Positions 12,180 to 23,322 of a stretch of 64,000 nucleotides of DNA are shown one piece after another (position 1 is the stretch's first letter; every line of letters begins with the position of its first letter). Origin of the DNA: Apodemus sylvaticus (taxonomy: Eukaryota > Chordata > Mammalia > Rodentia > Muridae); contig NC_067495.1 of NCBI RefSeq assembly GCF_947179515.1, positions 141,275,095-141,339,094 of the forward strand, given 5' to 3'. Below the pieces are notes generated by a model, which was not told the DNA's origin, did no database searches, and saw nothing but the letters and a program-made list of their open reading frames with translations. The translations under genes were made by a program, and so were the position numbers.

Positions 12180-12882
12180 AATATCTCAATTTGTTTTTCT
12201 CAGTTGCATATTTATTTGTCATTTAGAAGGCCATCAATATTACAATTCTGTTTACAAATAACAATTTATAAACATGATATTTATATTAGTCTGAGAAATT
12301 CAGGCAACCAAAATAAATTGTCTAAGTGTTTTCTATCTTGCTTTGCTCATTCTCCACACATTATCTATCAGACCTACAGAATTTTGCTAATTTAACAATA
12401 AGGTTGTATAACATTGCTTCCTGTAATAGTCTGAATGTATAATTTTAATTTATCCATTATTTATATTATCTCATGTACTCTCTAGTAATTAGTGAACTTT
12501 TAATTTTTTTCCAGGATACCTCTTCCTTAATCCTATGTAGAATCCTCCTACAATGCCTGTTTATTTTTTTCTGTATTTATTTCTTGATACTGACACTCTC
12601 TGTGTTACCCTGTCTTTCAAGGATGTGCAACATATATAGTGATTTTTCAATATAAGATAATGGTTCAATTTTAAGGAAAAAGTAGGCTAAATATGATAAA
12701 TCACATTCAAAATACAAGTAATTACTGAAAGTATTGCACTACATTATTTAACTCTTTATGACTCAGAAGGAAAAATGAGTTTACTTTTCTTGAAAAAAAA
12801 TGTGTCTCTGAAAAAGTTAAGAATAAAGCAGAGGTTTTAATTGATTCAGCCACATCATCCCAGAAATTGGAAAGAAACCATT

Positions 12883-12960
12883 ACATACACACACACACAC
12901 ACACGTACACGCACATGTACACACACATGTATATGCACAAGCACATGTACATGCACACAA
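12883..12960. repeat. (CA)n microsatellite, interrupted
   Basis: An acacac run followed by imperfect acatgtac/acgcac variants. The reading frame through it has only simple composition. Confidence 0.9.
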
Positions 12961-14225
12961 AACATCATTTACAAGTTATATCACCAATGTCAAGAAGGAC
13001 CAAGAAACTTGAAGATGTTATTTTTGGGCAAATATGACCATTTTTATATCTAAAAATATATACTATGAATTAAAAGGAATTTATGCACATATAAGGGACA
13101 AATGATTACAATTCAAAAGGAGAATAATAGTACATTGCCCCACATTAATCCACATTCAGAAATGAGAATGGAGACATATTATTTGTAAAAATAGATGCTC
13201 ATTGATAAGATATGATAAAATATTAAAGCAGATAATATGCACTAAGCAGACTCATACATGCAGTTTATCAACTGTCTTGGACTTTGATGAGCCAGAGCAC
13301 TGATGCACGTGTCATTTAATGAACATGATCTCTTAAATTTTTCTTCAGTGTGTTTTATATATGTAAATTGCTACAGAATTGTAAAACTATATTCATGGCA
13401 GGACATTTGAAATATGAAGTTAAATATATATTTGTACATATAAATTTATGTAAGTACACACATATGCATTTTTCCTGTGTATATATTAAATGTTTTTTCC
13501 TTTAAAATGTTAAAAAATTCAATTCTCAATTGAAGATGCCTGTGCATTAGTAAGTCTAAATGACCAAAACAAAATTGTACAAAATGAACAAAACAAGATA
13601 TATCATACGTCTTAGTTACAAAATATGACACAAATGTACATTAACCAAATTTAAAAAAAAAAAGTTCTAGCCCAAAAGAAATGCAAAGATCAATTGAAAA
13701 TAGAAGTTGGTTCTCAAATAAATATATATTGATAGTTTTATTTTCATGAAAGCTATCATGAATGTAGTAGGTAATGAAATATTTCTCTGTAAAACAAGTT
13801 GGAAAACTAGAAATCCATATACAGACAAATGAAAATAAAATATCACTGACAACAATAAATAAAAGTGGAGCACATTTAATTGTTACAATTGGATTTATGA
13901 ACTTGCTGGAAAAATGTCCTAGGAAAACTCTACAACTAGTCAATGATATGTTTTCATATAACCTAATAAACAAAACAGTAAAAGTAATAACATACCATGG
14001 GAATAAGTAAAACTATACTTCTGTGTGCCATTGAAAACAGTAAAGGATGGGAAGAGAAAACCTATAGAATATGGAAGAATATTGAAAACTCCTCACCTGG
14101 AAAAGAGACTAAAGTCACAATTCTCCAGGGTTATTTATTAATTAATTATGTAAGTAAATGTCAACAAGATACAAGGTACAATTGTTAAGGAAAAGGGACA
14201 CTCAATCAAGAAAATATCCCCACCA
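12961..14225. other. AT-rich intergenic DNA, no gene seen
   Basis: Frames of 60-110 codons occur on both strands, but their composition (I, F, K, N, Y) is what AT-rich noncoding DNA gives by chance. No splice-bounded or conserved-looking block was recognised. Confidence 0.55.
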
Positions 14226-14229
14226 CACC

Positions 14230-14561
14230 CATAACATTGTCCTGTGGACTAGCCTGTGGGGGAATTTTCCTGATTATTGCATATAGTGAGAGGGCCTAGC
14301 TGGCTAAGGATGGTGCCAGGTCTAAGGAGATGGCCTTAGGTCCTATAAGAAAGCAGGATGTGAAAATCACAAGGAGTAAGCCACCAAACAGGACTACTAA
14401 ATGACTTCTGCTTAAGTTCTTGCTTTTGGATTCCGGGCCTGTGTTCCTGATGTGACTTCCCTAAATCATGAACCATAATCTATGATGTGAAATAAAATAT
14501 TTCTTCCCCGAAATACTTTTGGAAATGGTGTTTCATCACAGCAATGAAAACACTGAGACAA
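14230..14561 (+). repeat. MaLR-like LTR fragment (degraded)
   Basis: The tail aataaaatatttcttcc ... ggtgtttcatcacagcaatgaaaac matches the 3' end of a common rodent LTR-type repeat, including the AATAAA signal. The middle (cctataagaaagcaggatg) is also typical. The subfamily (MT or ORR1 type) cannot be settled by eye. Confidence 0.6.
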
Positions 14562-15154
14562 TGTATGAGAAATTAAAATTCAATAAAACAAATATCCCTC
14601 TCAAAATGGGGAAATTTGAATGGACATGAAATTACAGTTAAATACATGAAAAGGGTTTTAAATTATAGTTTATCCTTGTGGGGGGCAGATCACAGTGTCA
14701 GGAGTGTTCAACATCTTGTCACATTGCTTCCATACTCAAAAAGGAAAAATGGATGGGACTTAGTTCATTTTCTTTCTTTTAGGTAGTACAAAAATCCCAG
14801 ACCAGAAGACAGAGACACTCACAGTGAAAAAGTTTTATATCCATTAACATAATCAAAATAACTCCTTATAAGCATGCCCACATGCTCATCTCCCAAATAT
14901 TCTCAATATCTTTGAGTTTATAATTGGCAATAAGCACCACTGTTCATAAAATCATATATAATGCAAACATTATTGTTTGTGCTTATAATGGCAGCTCTGG
15001 GTAGAAGAAAGAAAGATCCATGGGGCTCATTTTCCAGACAGTCTAGCCCAATTTGCAAGCCTCAGGCCAGTGATAGGCTCCGTCTTCAAATGTGTTCTTG
15101 ACATTCAAAGGAATGAGACTAAAAGTATTCATTTCTCTGACCTCTGTCTCTGTT

Positions 15155-15157
<3 letters not shown>

Positions 15158-15189
<32 letters not shown>
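15158..15189. repeat. (AT)n microsatellite
   Basis: About 32 bp of alternating A and T after tctgtttataa, ending in acatgtatatacg. Confidence 0.95.
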
Positions 15190-15195
<6 letters not shown>

Positions 15196-16700
15196 ATACG
15201 TTTTAATCATTAAGGTTAAATGCTTACATAGTAATTGATTTTTCTTGATTAAACATTATGCAAGGTACATACATGAGACACTATCATATTCTCATAAATC
15301 TACATAATTTTATGCTCTTAGTTATCAGTTAAAAATAAACTAATTGAAATTGACTAAAGTTACACATGCTACTTCTCATACAAAAACTCAAGGTTATTAA
15401 AAAAAAGGCTAAGAATAAGTGACTGCTGAATGCTCATCCTCAAACAGAACGTCTATATAACTTACTCTAAAGGTTTGGGAACACTGTGTAAGAGGAGACA
15501 GAAAGAATGTAAAAGATGAATGATGGAAATAATTAATGGGAAATATTGTCTTCTGGGCATGGCATAGTTACTGTACTAATGAACTTGTGGAGGCTGAGGT
15601 TGCCTGCCATAGCCATGCAAAGAAATTGGCTTGTTATGGTAGGGAGAATGATTCATAAGGTGGATGCTGGGAAGAAAGCCATTGTATTCAGTTGTAGAGA
15701 GACTAGTGAGTCTCTCATGTTCCAATGCAAAGCTAGATTTATAACCCTGCTCAGGACAGAGAGAAGCTGAACAAACTCATTGGGTGACAAAACAAATCAT
15801 GAGATGAAAAATGACATTTTAATTTATGTTTCTCTGCATCTTAGCAACTTGGCTCTACACAAGTGACTTAACTTTGTTGAGAAGGAGTTACTTGAATGGA
15901 GAATCTGTGATGTTGGGGCAGCTGGAGCTGAAGAACAAGGGTGTAATTAACAATGGACCAGAACCACTAAAGTGAATCTTTGTTGTGCTGGGACAGTGAC
16001 TGTTGGTCAAGTGTGGCTGAAGAATCACCTATGAGTCTGTATCACTGAGGTAAAATCTGGGAAGTGTTTCCTGAGAGACAACACACTGAAGCCATGTTCC
16101 TGAGGTTACTAAAGTCATATCTTGTGCTAGCAGCCAAACTTGAGGGTATAAATGTCATCCATGGTGCACTGGTTCTGAAGATGTGAAGGGGCCATAGAGG
16201 GAAGTGGAGGCTTAGCATTATGTAGTATGGTTGATGCTGCTGAAGAGAGACTAGGAAAATAAATTTGGGAAAATGCAACCCAGTTGCAGCAGAAGACTAC
16301 AGCATTGTGGCGATGCCGGGCCATTTGGATTACTAATTAGAACAGTAGCAATAGAGAAGTAGAGCTAGCCAGAGTCTAGAAGACAAGCTGTGGGTGCTGC
16401 AAAGGGAAGAGCTGCAGAAGTGACCCAGAACCAATGGAGGAACACAGAAGATCATGAATGAATCGCAGACATTAAACATCAAGTTAATGTCACTACTGGA
16501 GTTCTATTTTGCCTTATTCAGACTAAGATTATGCTTTGGTTTTTCCCTCTTAATGTGAGGTCAATTGTGCTGTATATTTTACTTCCAGATGACACAAGCC
16601 AAAGTCATTTGATAGAATGGATTTAAGAAAATGCTTCAATAAGATCCAACCATAAACTGAAAGGCATTTTCCTCATTAGAGATTGATAGGGCACAGTCCA
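15190..16700. other. Unassigned sequence, no gene seen
   Basis: Short frames exist (for example 15546-15770 plus and 16042-16278 minus) but none shows a known domain. The block 15550-16480 is less AT-rich and may be an old retroelement remnant that I cannot name. Confidence 0.45.
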
Positions 16701-16719
16701 TCACATTGTCAGTAATGTC

Positions 16720-16975
16720 GTTCTTGGGTTGGAAAACAGACTGAACAAGCCATGAGGAACAAGTTATTAAGGAACAACCCTACATGGTCTCTGCTTTGGG
16801 ATCCCTTCTCTGGTTGAGTTCCTGTCCTGAATTTGTTTATTGATGAACTATGGAAGTGCAAGCCAAAAAAGAAAAAAAAATATTAACCACAAAACCAAAA
16901 ACAAACTCATTTCCTTCCCATGTTGCTTTTGCACATATTTCATTATAGCAACAGAAACCCTAACTAGCACTCATA
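16720..16975 (+). repeat. MaLR-like LTR 3' portion
   Basis: The order gttcctgtcctga, ttgatgaactatggaagtgcaagcca, ttcattatagcaacagaaaccctaactagca matches the 3' part of the same rodent LTR-like repeat seen at 34840-35060. A small A-rich expansion (16868-16910) sits inside. Confidence 0.6.
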
Positions 16976-17008
16976 TACATTTTAGAGTTGCAAAGATAAG
17001 CTCAATAA

Positions 17009-17155
17009 ATGTATGTATATATATGTATGTATGTATGTATCTATGTATGTATATATGTATGTATATATGTATGTATGTATGTATATGTATGTATGTATGT
17101 ATATGTATGCATGTATGTATGTGTGTATCTATGTGTGTGTTTGTATGTGTATGTA
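17009..17155. repeat. (GTAT)n tetranucleotide array
   Basis: About 145 bp of gtat/gtgt repeats with tatc and tatatgt interruptions. The tyrosine/cysteine/methionine/valine-only frames through it are simple-repeat artefacts. Confidence 0.95.
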
Positions 17156-17365
17156 CATAATGTGTATGTATATTCTCAGGTTGACTGCCTTAGTGTTCAA
17201 TTCCTATGAAGAGCATAATTACTAAGTTTGCTTATAAAAGAGAGCACTTAATTGAGGACTCTCTAACAGTTGCAGAGGGTAAGGGGTGAGTCCATGATAA
17301 TCAATCACAGTGGGAAGTGTGGTGCCAAGCAGAAATGATGGTGAAGTGTCTATCTGTCAGCAGTA

Positions 17366-17492
17366 CAGAGAGAGAGGGGGGGGAGAAGGAGAGGGAGAGA
17401 GGGGGAGAGAGGGAGACAGAGAGTCATAGATGGAAACAGAGACACAGAGACAGAGACAGAGAGACAGAGAGAGCAAGAGAGCAAGAGAGAAA
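17366..17492. repeat. GA-rich simple repeat
   Basis: Long purine-only tract of gagaga and gacaga units. Frames through it are low-complexity (E/R on one strand, S/L on the other) and are not genes. Confidence 0.95.
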
Positions 17493-17565
17493 CACTGGGC
17501 CTGGCTTGGGTATTTGAAAACTCAAAGTCCTCCCTCCAACATACTTCTTCCAAGAAGGCCATACC

Positions 17566-18246
17566 TTATTTTTATGCTTTTATCAGATGTTTTATTTGCT
17601 TACATTTCAAGTGTTATCCCCTTTCCTGGTTTCCCCTCTGAAAACTCCCTAAAGATACAATTCATAGACTGCATGAAGCTCAAGATGAAGGAAGACCAAA
17701 GTGTGGATACTTCAGTCCTTCTTAGAAGGGGGAACAAAATATGATGTAAGGAGATACAGAGCCAAAGAGTGGAGGAGAGACTGAAGGAAAGGACATCCAG
17801 AGACTGCCCCACCTGGGGATCCATCCCTTATACAGTTACCAAACCCAAACACCATGACTGATGTCAAGAAGTGCTTGCTGACAGGAGCTCGATAAAGCTG
17901 TTCCAGAAGAGGCTGACAAATACAGAAATAAATGCTCTCAGCCAAACTTTGGACTGAGCATGGGGATCCCAATGGATGAGTTAGAGAAAGGTCTGAAGGG
18001 GTCTGAACCCCCATAGGAGGAACATCAACCAACCAGACACCTCAGAGCTCACAGGAACTAAACCACCAACCAAAGAGTACACATGGTGTTACCCATGGCT
18101 CCAGTTGCATATGTAGCAGAAGATGGCCTTGTTGTACAACAATGGGAGGAGAGGCCCTTTGTCCTGTGAAAGCTCAATGCTACAGTGTAGGACAATGCCA
18201 GGTTGGGGAAGTGAGAGTGGGTAAGTGGGTGGGCGAATGTTCTCAT
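17566..18246 (-). mobile_element. Lx-type L1 3' fragment with 5' inversion (twin priming)
   Basis: Flanked by a perfect 13-bp duplication AGAAGGCCATACC (17553-17565 and 18247-18259). The left ~80 bp (17566-17648) is the extreme 3' end of an L1 in minus orientation (T-rich, then acatttcaagtgttatcccctttcc). From about 17650 the sequence switches to the plus orientation of the Lx 3' UTR (gcatgaagctcaagatgaagg ... gagtgggtaagtggg). A minus-oriented insertion whose upstream part is flipped is the signature of twin-primed reverse transcription. Confidence 0.88.
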
Positions 18247-18367
18247 AGAAGGCCATACCTCCTAATCCATCCCTGAACATCTCCACCAAGTATGGACCAA
18301 AGATTTAAATATCCCAGTCTTTGGGGGCCATTCAAATTCAAAGCATCACAAGGAAAAATACCTATTA

Positions 18368-18700
18368 GTTTAGTTTGCTGTCTATTGCTGTTATAAAACA
18401 CCATCACAAACAAAAGCACCTTGAAGCAAAAAGCATTTATTTTATCCTACAATTTATAATCTATCTTAAAACTATGTCAGGAAAGAAACTCAAATAGAAC
18501 AGGTACCTAGAGGCAAAAATTGAAGCAGAGGTCATGTCAGAACACTACTTACTGATTGCTTTGGGTTGTTTAGTTTCTTACATAATCCAGTATTACCTAC
18601 ACAGGGATAGTACCACCTCCAGTGGACTGCAGCATCCCACATCAATCATTAAATAATGTCCCCACAGACATAACTATCATAAGGCATTTGGATACAGCAT
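18368..18700 (+). repeat. MaLR-like LTR, old copy
   Basis: Begins tgctgtctattgctgttataaaacaccatcac and continues with ctcaaatagaacagg, agcagaggtcatg and gatagtaccacctcc. These are degraded matches in the same order as the younger copy at 33062-33449. About 300 bp; boundaries approximate. Confidence 0.6.
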
Positions 18701-18996
18701 TTTTCTCAGTTGAGTGTCTCTCTTTCCAGCTGATTCTAGCTTGTAACAAGTTGATGAAATCACTTACAACTTTTAAGTCAGACAATTGCCTTTTCACTAA
18801 TAGTCCTTTCACTTTTACCGCTACATATTTTTTCTACACAGTGAGTAAATATTGCCCTGAAACTGCTTCCAAAATTTGCTCCTCACCAAAACTATCAATT
18901 CCACTAAATAAATCTTACTAATCAATGCAGAATACCAGTTTAGGTACTCTGCCTTGATGAGTCTTTTTTGTTTTTTATTTTTTTTTTAATCTTCTA

Positions 18997-19610
18997 GGGT
19001 CTTCTTTTTTTTTATTAGATATTTTCTTAATTTGCATTTCAAATGTTAACCCCTTTCCTTATTTCACCTCTGAAAACCCACTATCCCACTCCCATCCCTG
19101 CTCACCAACCCACCCCCTCCCTCTTCCCTATCCCTGCATTCCTCTACACTGGAGCATTCAGCCTTGTCAGAAGCAGAGCCCTTACCTTCCTTTGATGTCC
19201 AACAAGGCCATCCTCTGCTACATATGCAGCTGGAGCCATGGGTCCCTCCATGTGTATTCTTTGGTCAATGGTGTAGTTCCTGGCAGCTCTGGGGGTACTG
19301 GTTAGTTCATATTGTTGTTCCTCCTATGGGGCTGAAAACCCTATCAGCTCCTTGAGCCCTTTCTCTAGCTGCACCATTGGAGATCCTGTGCTCAGTCCAA
19401 TGGTTGTCTGAGAGCATCCATCTCTGAATTTTTCAGGCACTGGCAGAGCCTCTCAGGAGACAGCTCTATCATGCTCCTGTCAGCAGGCACTTGTTTGGCA
19501 TCCATAATAGTGTCTGGGCTTGGAAACTGTATGTGCGATGGATCCCCCGGTGGCGCAGTCTGTGGAGGCCTTTTGTTCAGTCTCTGCTACACAATTTATC
19601 TCTGTATCAA
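18997..19610 (-). mobile_element. Lx-type L1 3' UTR, 5'-truncated
   Basis: Starts with a T-rich run (antisense poly(A)) and gcatttcaaatgttaacccctttcc. It then follows the antisense Lx 3' UTR (gccatcctctgctacatatgcagctggagccatgg; cactggcagagcctctcaggagacag; ggatcccccggtggcgcagtctgtgg). Truncation is at about 19610. No coding part is included. No clear target duplication was found. Confidence 0.85.
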
Positions 19611-19619
19611 GTCTTAAGG

Positions 19620-20014
19620 ACATTATGTAGGGATTTGTGTTTTAACAACACCATATGAATTACAAATAGGTCAATTTTAGCAACATGATAAGAACTACCA
19701 AATAGTTCATAACACAGCATCAAACCCTTATTCAAAACCCTCTTACTATTTTCATGTCTTTGTGGGGAAGAAGATTGTAATACATGTCATAGCATTGCCA
19801 TGTAGAGTTGGTTCAGTTAAATACTTGAAGCATCTATGCATTTATATAAAAGTTGTGATTTATGATCATTTCTAGAGCTGAGGAAGAGCAAACATGATTT
19901 ATGACAGTCACTGTCCAGCTAGACTAGCTTAACCACTTATCTCTGGGTTCAGTGAGATACCCTGTCTCAAAAGCTTATGAGATTAAGCTGTTAAATAACA
20001 TAACCTTAGCCAGC

Positions 20015-20066
<52 letters not shown>

Positions 20067-20650
20067 TCACACACACAAGAACATATACACCTATACATCA
20101 AACACAAATGTGACTTAAAATTTTTGATACAACTTTAGATATTATATGGAGACAATTTTACCCCTTAGTAAAAAAATCATGTGACTAAAATGTGAATTAT
20201 GAAATCATCGAATGCTATTGAAAAATCAAGCTTGCTGACCTTGCAATTGTAAGTACAACTTAATTTGAACACTTTCAAAAAGAATGACTTACAAATGTGT
20301 TCTTGTAACTTAAAAGCCTAAGTATGAAGCACATAATTTGTGTGTGTATCTTAATTTTAATTGTAAATTAACAATCCATTTGAAAATCTGACAGATCAGT
20401 AATTGTTGTAGTAGACCAGTATAGATATTACAGATTAAGATACACTTAAGAATTGTGAAAATTCTGAGAACTGATAAATTTGACTGTTACTTCATAATTT
20501 TCTAAGGTTATGTCAACTTACTATTTCATTATCTAGAAGTCTTTCATCTGGACATAAAGTCACTAAAGAGATTCATTTTGAAGTTACAAAATTACAAACC
20601 ACAAATAAACATTAAGTCAACCGTAGAATGTCTTGTACTACAGTCAACAG
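19620..20650. other. AT-rich DNA with a degraded SINE and a CA repeat
   Basis: A B4/RSINE-like tail (gggttcagtgagataccctgtctcaaaag, then gcatctacacacac) leads into the (CA)n at 20018-20062. The remainder to 20650 is AT-rich with no gene or recognisable repeat. Confidence 0.5.
20018..20062. repeat. (CA)n microsatellite
   Basis: About 45 bp of uninterrupted acacac, followed by cacacaagaaca. It is probably the 3' tail of the adjacent degraded SINE. Confidence 0.95.
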
Positions 20651-20919
20651 AAAGTACTTCCCTGGCCACCATCTTTTCTCCTGTGACTGAGCTGATGGGT
20701 GTAGCCAGGAAGGCAGGGAACACCCATGTGTAAGATCAGTTGGGACATGGTCCACCAGTGCCCCACCTGCACCCAAGGAGCTGGGCAGTGCCAAAGAACT
20801 CTGTGCCTGGGGGTGGGGGAAGCTGGTCACCTAGTGGTTCTAAGACAGGCTTGCAGGCACACGGGAGGGACAAGCACCAGCCAGAGACAGTAGAACAAAC
20901 TAACACAAGACATAACCAG

Positions 20920-21268
20920 ATGGCAAAAGGCAAATGTAGGAACATTACTAACAGAAACCACACAACATGGCACCATCTGGATCCAATTCGCCCAAAACAG
21001 CAAATGCTGGATACCCCAACACACTGGAAAATCAAGATTTGGATTTAAAATTATAGTTCATAGAGGGATTCAAGAAATACATAAATAACTCCCTTAAAGA
21101 AATCCATGAGAACACAGGTAAACAGGTAGAAGTCCTTAAAAAAATTACAGGAAAGGACAAGCAAACACGTGAAGGAATTGAACAACACCATACAGGATGT
21201 AAAACCAGAGGTAAAAACAATAAAGAAATTACAAAGGGAAACAACTTTGGACATAGAAAACCTAGAAA
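20920..21268 (+). pseudogene. L1-D ORF1, N-terminal part
   Basis: Starts ATGGCAAAAGGCAAATGTAGG (MAKGKCRN). Through several frame changes it gives the N-terminus, the EKQDLDLKS-type segment and the beginning of the coiled coil up to TTLDIENLE. The frame is broken by indels within the first 50 codons and by an early stop in KI(M). The C-terminal half is found 7 kb away at 28220. Confidence 0.85.
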
Positions 21269-21272
21269 ATAA

Positions 21273-21570
21273 ACACATTAAAATTGACTATTTCATTGAA
21301 AATTTTACATAAAAATGGTTGGTGTAATAACTCTAAGTTGATTAGTTAATTGAAGGTGGAATTAGAAAAGTTTGTGATAAAATCAAAGCTTTACATTGGA
21401 AAAATTTCTGATGAAATAGAGGAAGTATATACAAAGACATATTAAAATTTAAGATTATCATGAAAATAATGCAGAAAAATGATAGATATAAAAGAAATTA
21501 CTAAATTAATTAAAAGGGAAATTACACACATTTTCTGATAAAATTGAAGATTTACATGAGAAATATTTCA
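21273..21570 (+). repeat. Two forward ~162-bp AT-rich units
   Basis: The units start at 21273 (acacattaaaatt) and 21437 (acatattaaaatt), and the internal landmark tgataaaat is at 21375 and 21536. The spacing is 161-164 bp. The second unit is clearly similar to the reverse complement of 21700-21835 over its whole length. Confidence 0.75.
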
Positions 21571-21689
21571 TTAGTCTATGACTTTTTAATGGGGAGTTGA
21601 GTCCATTGTTGTTAAGAGATATTAGGTTATAGTGATTGTTGCTTCCTGTTATTTTTGATGTTAGTTTTATGTTTGTGTGTCTAATTATT

Positions 21690-22210
21690 TCTTAAATTTT
21701 ACCATAAATATTTTTCATGTAAATCTTCAATGTTATCTGAAAATGTTTATAATTCCAACTTTAATCAACAAAGTATTCTCTTTATGCCTGTCATTTTATC
21801 TATATAATTTCCATGATAATCTTTAATTTTAACATGATTTTATATGTATTTTTAATAATTTTATCAGAAAGATTTTCCATGTAAATCTTCAAGTTTATCA
21901 GAAAATGTTTATGATTCCACTTTTAATCAACTTAGGAATACATTTATGCCTACAATTATTATATCTATATAAAATTTCCATGATAATCTTTAATTCTAAC
22001 ACATTTTCTACATTTTTCTACAACTTTATCAGAAATATTTTCCACATAAATCTTCAATTCTATCATAAAATATTTCTATCCCATATTTCAATTAAATTAG
22101 CAATTTTTTACATGTCTACCAATTTACTCCCTATTTTCCATGAAAATTGACAATTTTAATGTGTTTATCTGAAATATTTTTCATCTAAATATTTAATTTT
22201 ATCATAAAGT
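21690..22210 (-). repeat. Three to four reverse ~162-bp AT-rich units
   Basis: The landmark catgtaaatcttcaa and its variants start at 21716, 21878, 22043 and 22192, giving spacings of 162, 165 and 149 bp. Each unit also repeats ttccatgataatctttaattttaac or a variant. Opposite orientation to 21273-21570. Confidence 0.78.
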
Positions 22211-22263
22211 GTTACTTCCCTTCCCTTTTCAATAAATAAGAAAAAAAAATTAAAAAAAGAAAG

Positions 22264-23322
22264 GACATCAGAACTCTGCCTCCCGCCAGTCAGTTACGAG
22301 GGCTCCATATTGGTTCTCGGTCGCCAGAGAAATCAGACTGAGGTACGCAAATATAACCCGAGACCAACATCGAGGGGGTCTAAGCCCGCCCAACGGGCGT
22401 TGGCCTGCACCCAGGCCCTGGGCTGATCAGGGGGCCACCGGGGTGCAAACCCAGCCAGGAGGTTTTTTTCCTCCCGGGCCGGCGCACGCACCACTGCCAT
22501 TTTGCCTAAGGGAAGCCAGGGAGACCTAGCAGGCAAAACCAAACCGGCTAACAGGCATAGCCTGAGGCGGACATAGCAGGGGTCTCAGACGGTCAGGCCC
22601 TGGACTGCCCCCAGGTCCTGGGCTGCTCGGTGGGCCATCTGTGTGCCGACCCAGCCAGGAGCTTGTTTGCCTGGGCCGGCGCGCACCACCGCCATTTTGC
22701 CTACGGGAAGCCAGAGAGACCTAGCAGGCAAAACCAAACCAGCTAACAGGCATAGCCCAAGGCGGACATAGCAGGGGTCTCAGGTGGTCAGGCCCTGGAC
22801 TGCCCCCAGGCCCTGGGCTGCTCGGTGGGTCATCTGTGTGCTGACCCAGCCAGGAGGTTGTTAGCCCAGCAGACTCTCCCAGCACTCTCAGGGAACTCGC
22901 GCAGGCCACCATCCTAGCCACCTGACACACCCAATTAACACCCACAGCTGAGGGGAACTTTGCTCCGACTTTGGCCTGCCAGGCTTTTGCCTAGACTCAG
23001 GGCCTGAGCAGCTAGGCTAGCCTTGTGTGCACCAACCCGGTTGGGAGTTCCGCTGCCAAGCAGAGAGATCAGCACACAGAAAAGGTCCCTGCAGCATACA
23101 GCCTCAGCACTCCCTGAAGGAGCAAACGGGCACCTCCTGGCTCACAGACACAATCTGGGGCAAAGAACACTAGGGCTGCAAGGGCACCCAAGAGGAGGAA
23201 TGCACATCAGCAATCAGCAACAGGGGAAACTCTGCCCTCCAGTGTTGCAGAAATAGCCCTAGAGCCTCTCAGGAGGCTGAAACACCAGCCGGAATCAAGA
23301 CCAATTAGCTCCAGAGAACAAG
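22264..23322 (+). promoter_or_regulatory. L1-C 5' UTR with ~195-bp monomers
   Basis: GC-rich, in strong contrast to its surroundings. The phrase aggcaaaaccaaacc recurs at 22531 and 22726 (195 bp). Each unit contains ccaggccctgggctg, a cagccaggag(g/c)tt box, and ccgccattttgcc, which resembles a YY1-type CCATTTT core. About 2.5 monomers are followed by a non-repeated segment (22860-23322). Promoter role is inferred from its place and its similarity in design to known rodent L1 promoters. Confidence 0.85.

Larger units (their letters stand above)
17170..18360 (+). repeat. LTR-like interspersed repeat interrupted by a twin-primed L1
   Basis: The left part (17170-17565) and right part (18247-18360, ending gggggccattcaaattcaaagcatcaca) together form one common rodent repeat. 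Comparable sequence with ccaatgggccat ... cattcataccaccacaa occurs at 62270-62640. It is interrupted by the L1 fragment at 17566-18246 with a 13-bp duplication. A GA-rich run lies inside at 17370-17490. The exact family is not resolved. Confidence 0.6.
21269..22263 (+). mobile_element. Retroposon-like block of ~162-bp units in inverted arrangement
   Basis: A ~1 kb block inserted in L1-D ORF1 and bounded by a 14-bp duplication with one mismatch (21255-21268 and 28220-28233). It ends with ttttcAATAAAtaag and an A-rich tail, as a retroposed transcript would. Inside are about two ~162-bp AT-rich units in forward orientation (21273-21570), a ~120-bp antisense piece of L1 ORF2 5' sequence (21570-21690), and more than three units in reverse orientation (21690-22210). 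The phrase gattaaaattgaagatttacatg-like recurs in forward copies at 21375 and 21536. Its complement (catgtaaatcttcaa) recurs at 21716, 21878, 22043 and 22192. I recognise no family and no intact protein. Confidence 0.7.

Noticed and set aside
13641..13973. A 110-codon minus-strand frame with hydrophobic stretches
   Set aside because: The composition is that of translated AT-rich DNA; no membrane-protein family, no supporting start context and no homolog recognised.
16840..17225. Overlapping 66-106-codon frames rich in Tyr, Met, Cys and Val
   Set aside because: They are the three readings of a GTAT tetranucleotide repeat.
22530..22860. GC-rich block as a possible CpG-island promoter of a host gene
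   Set aside because: It is the tandem-monomer 5' UTR of L1-C, followed directly by L1 ORF1.
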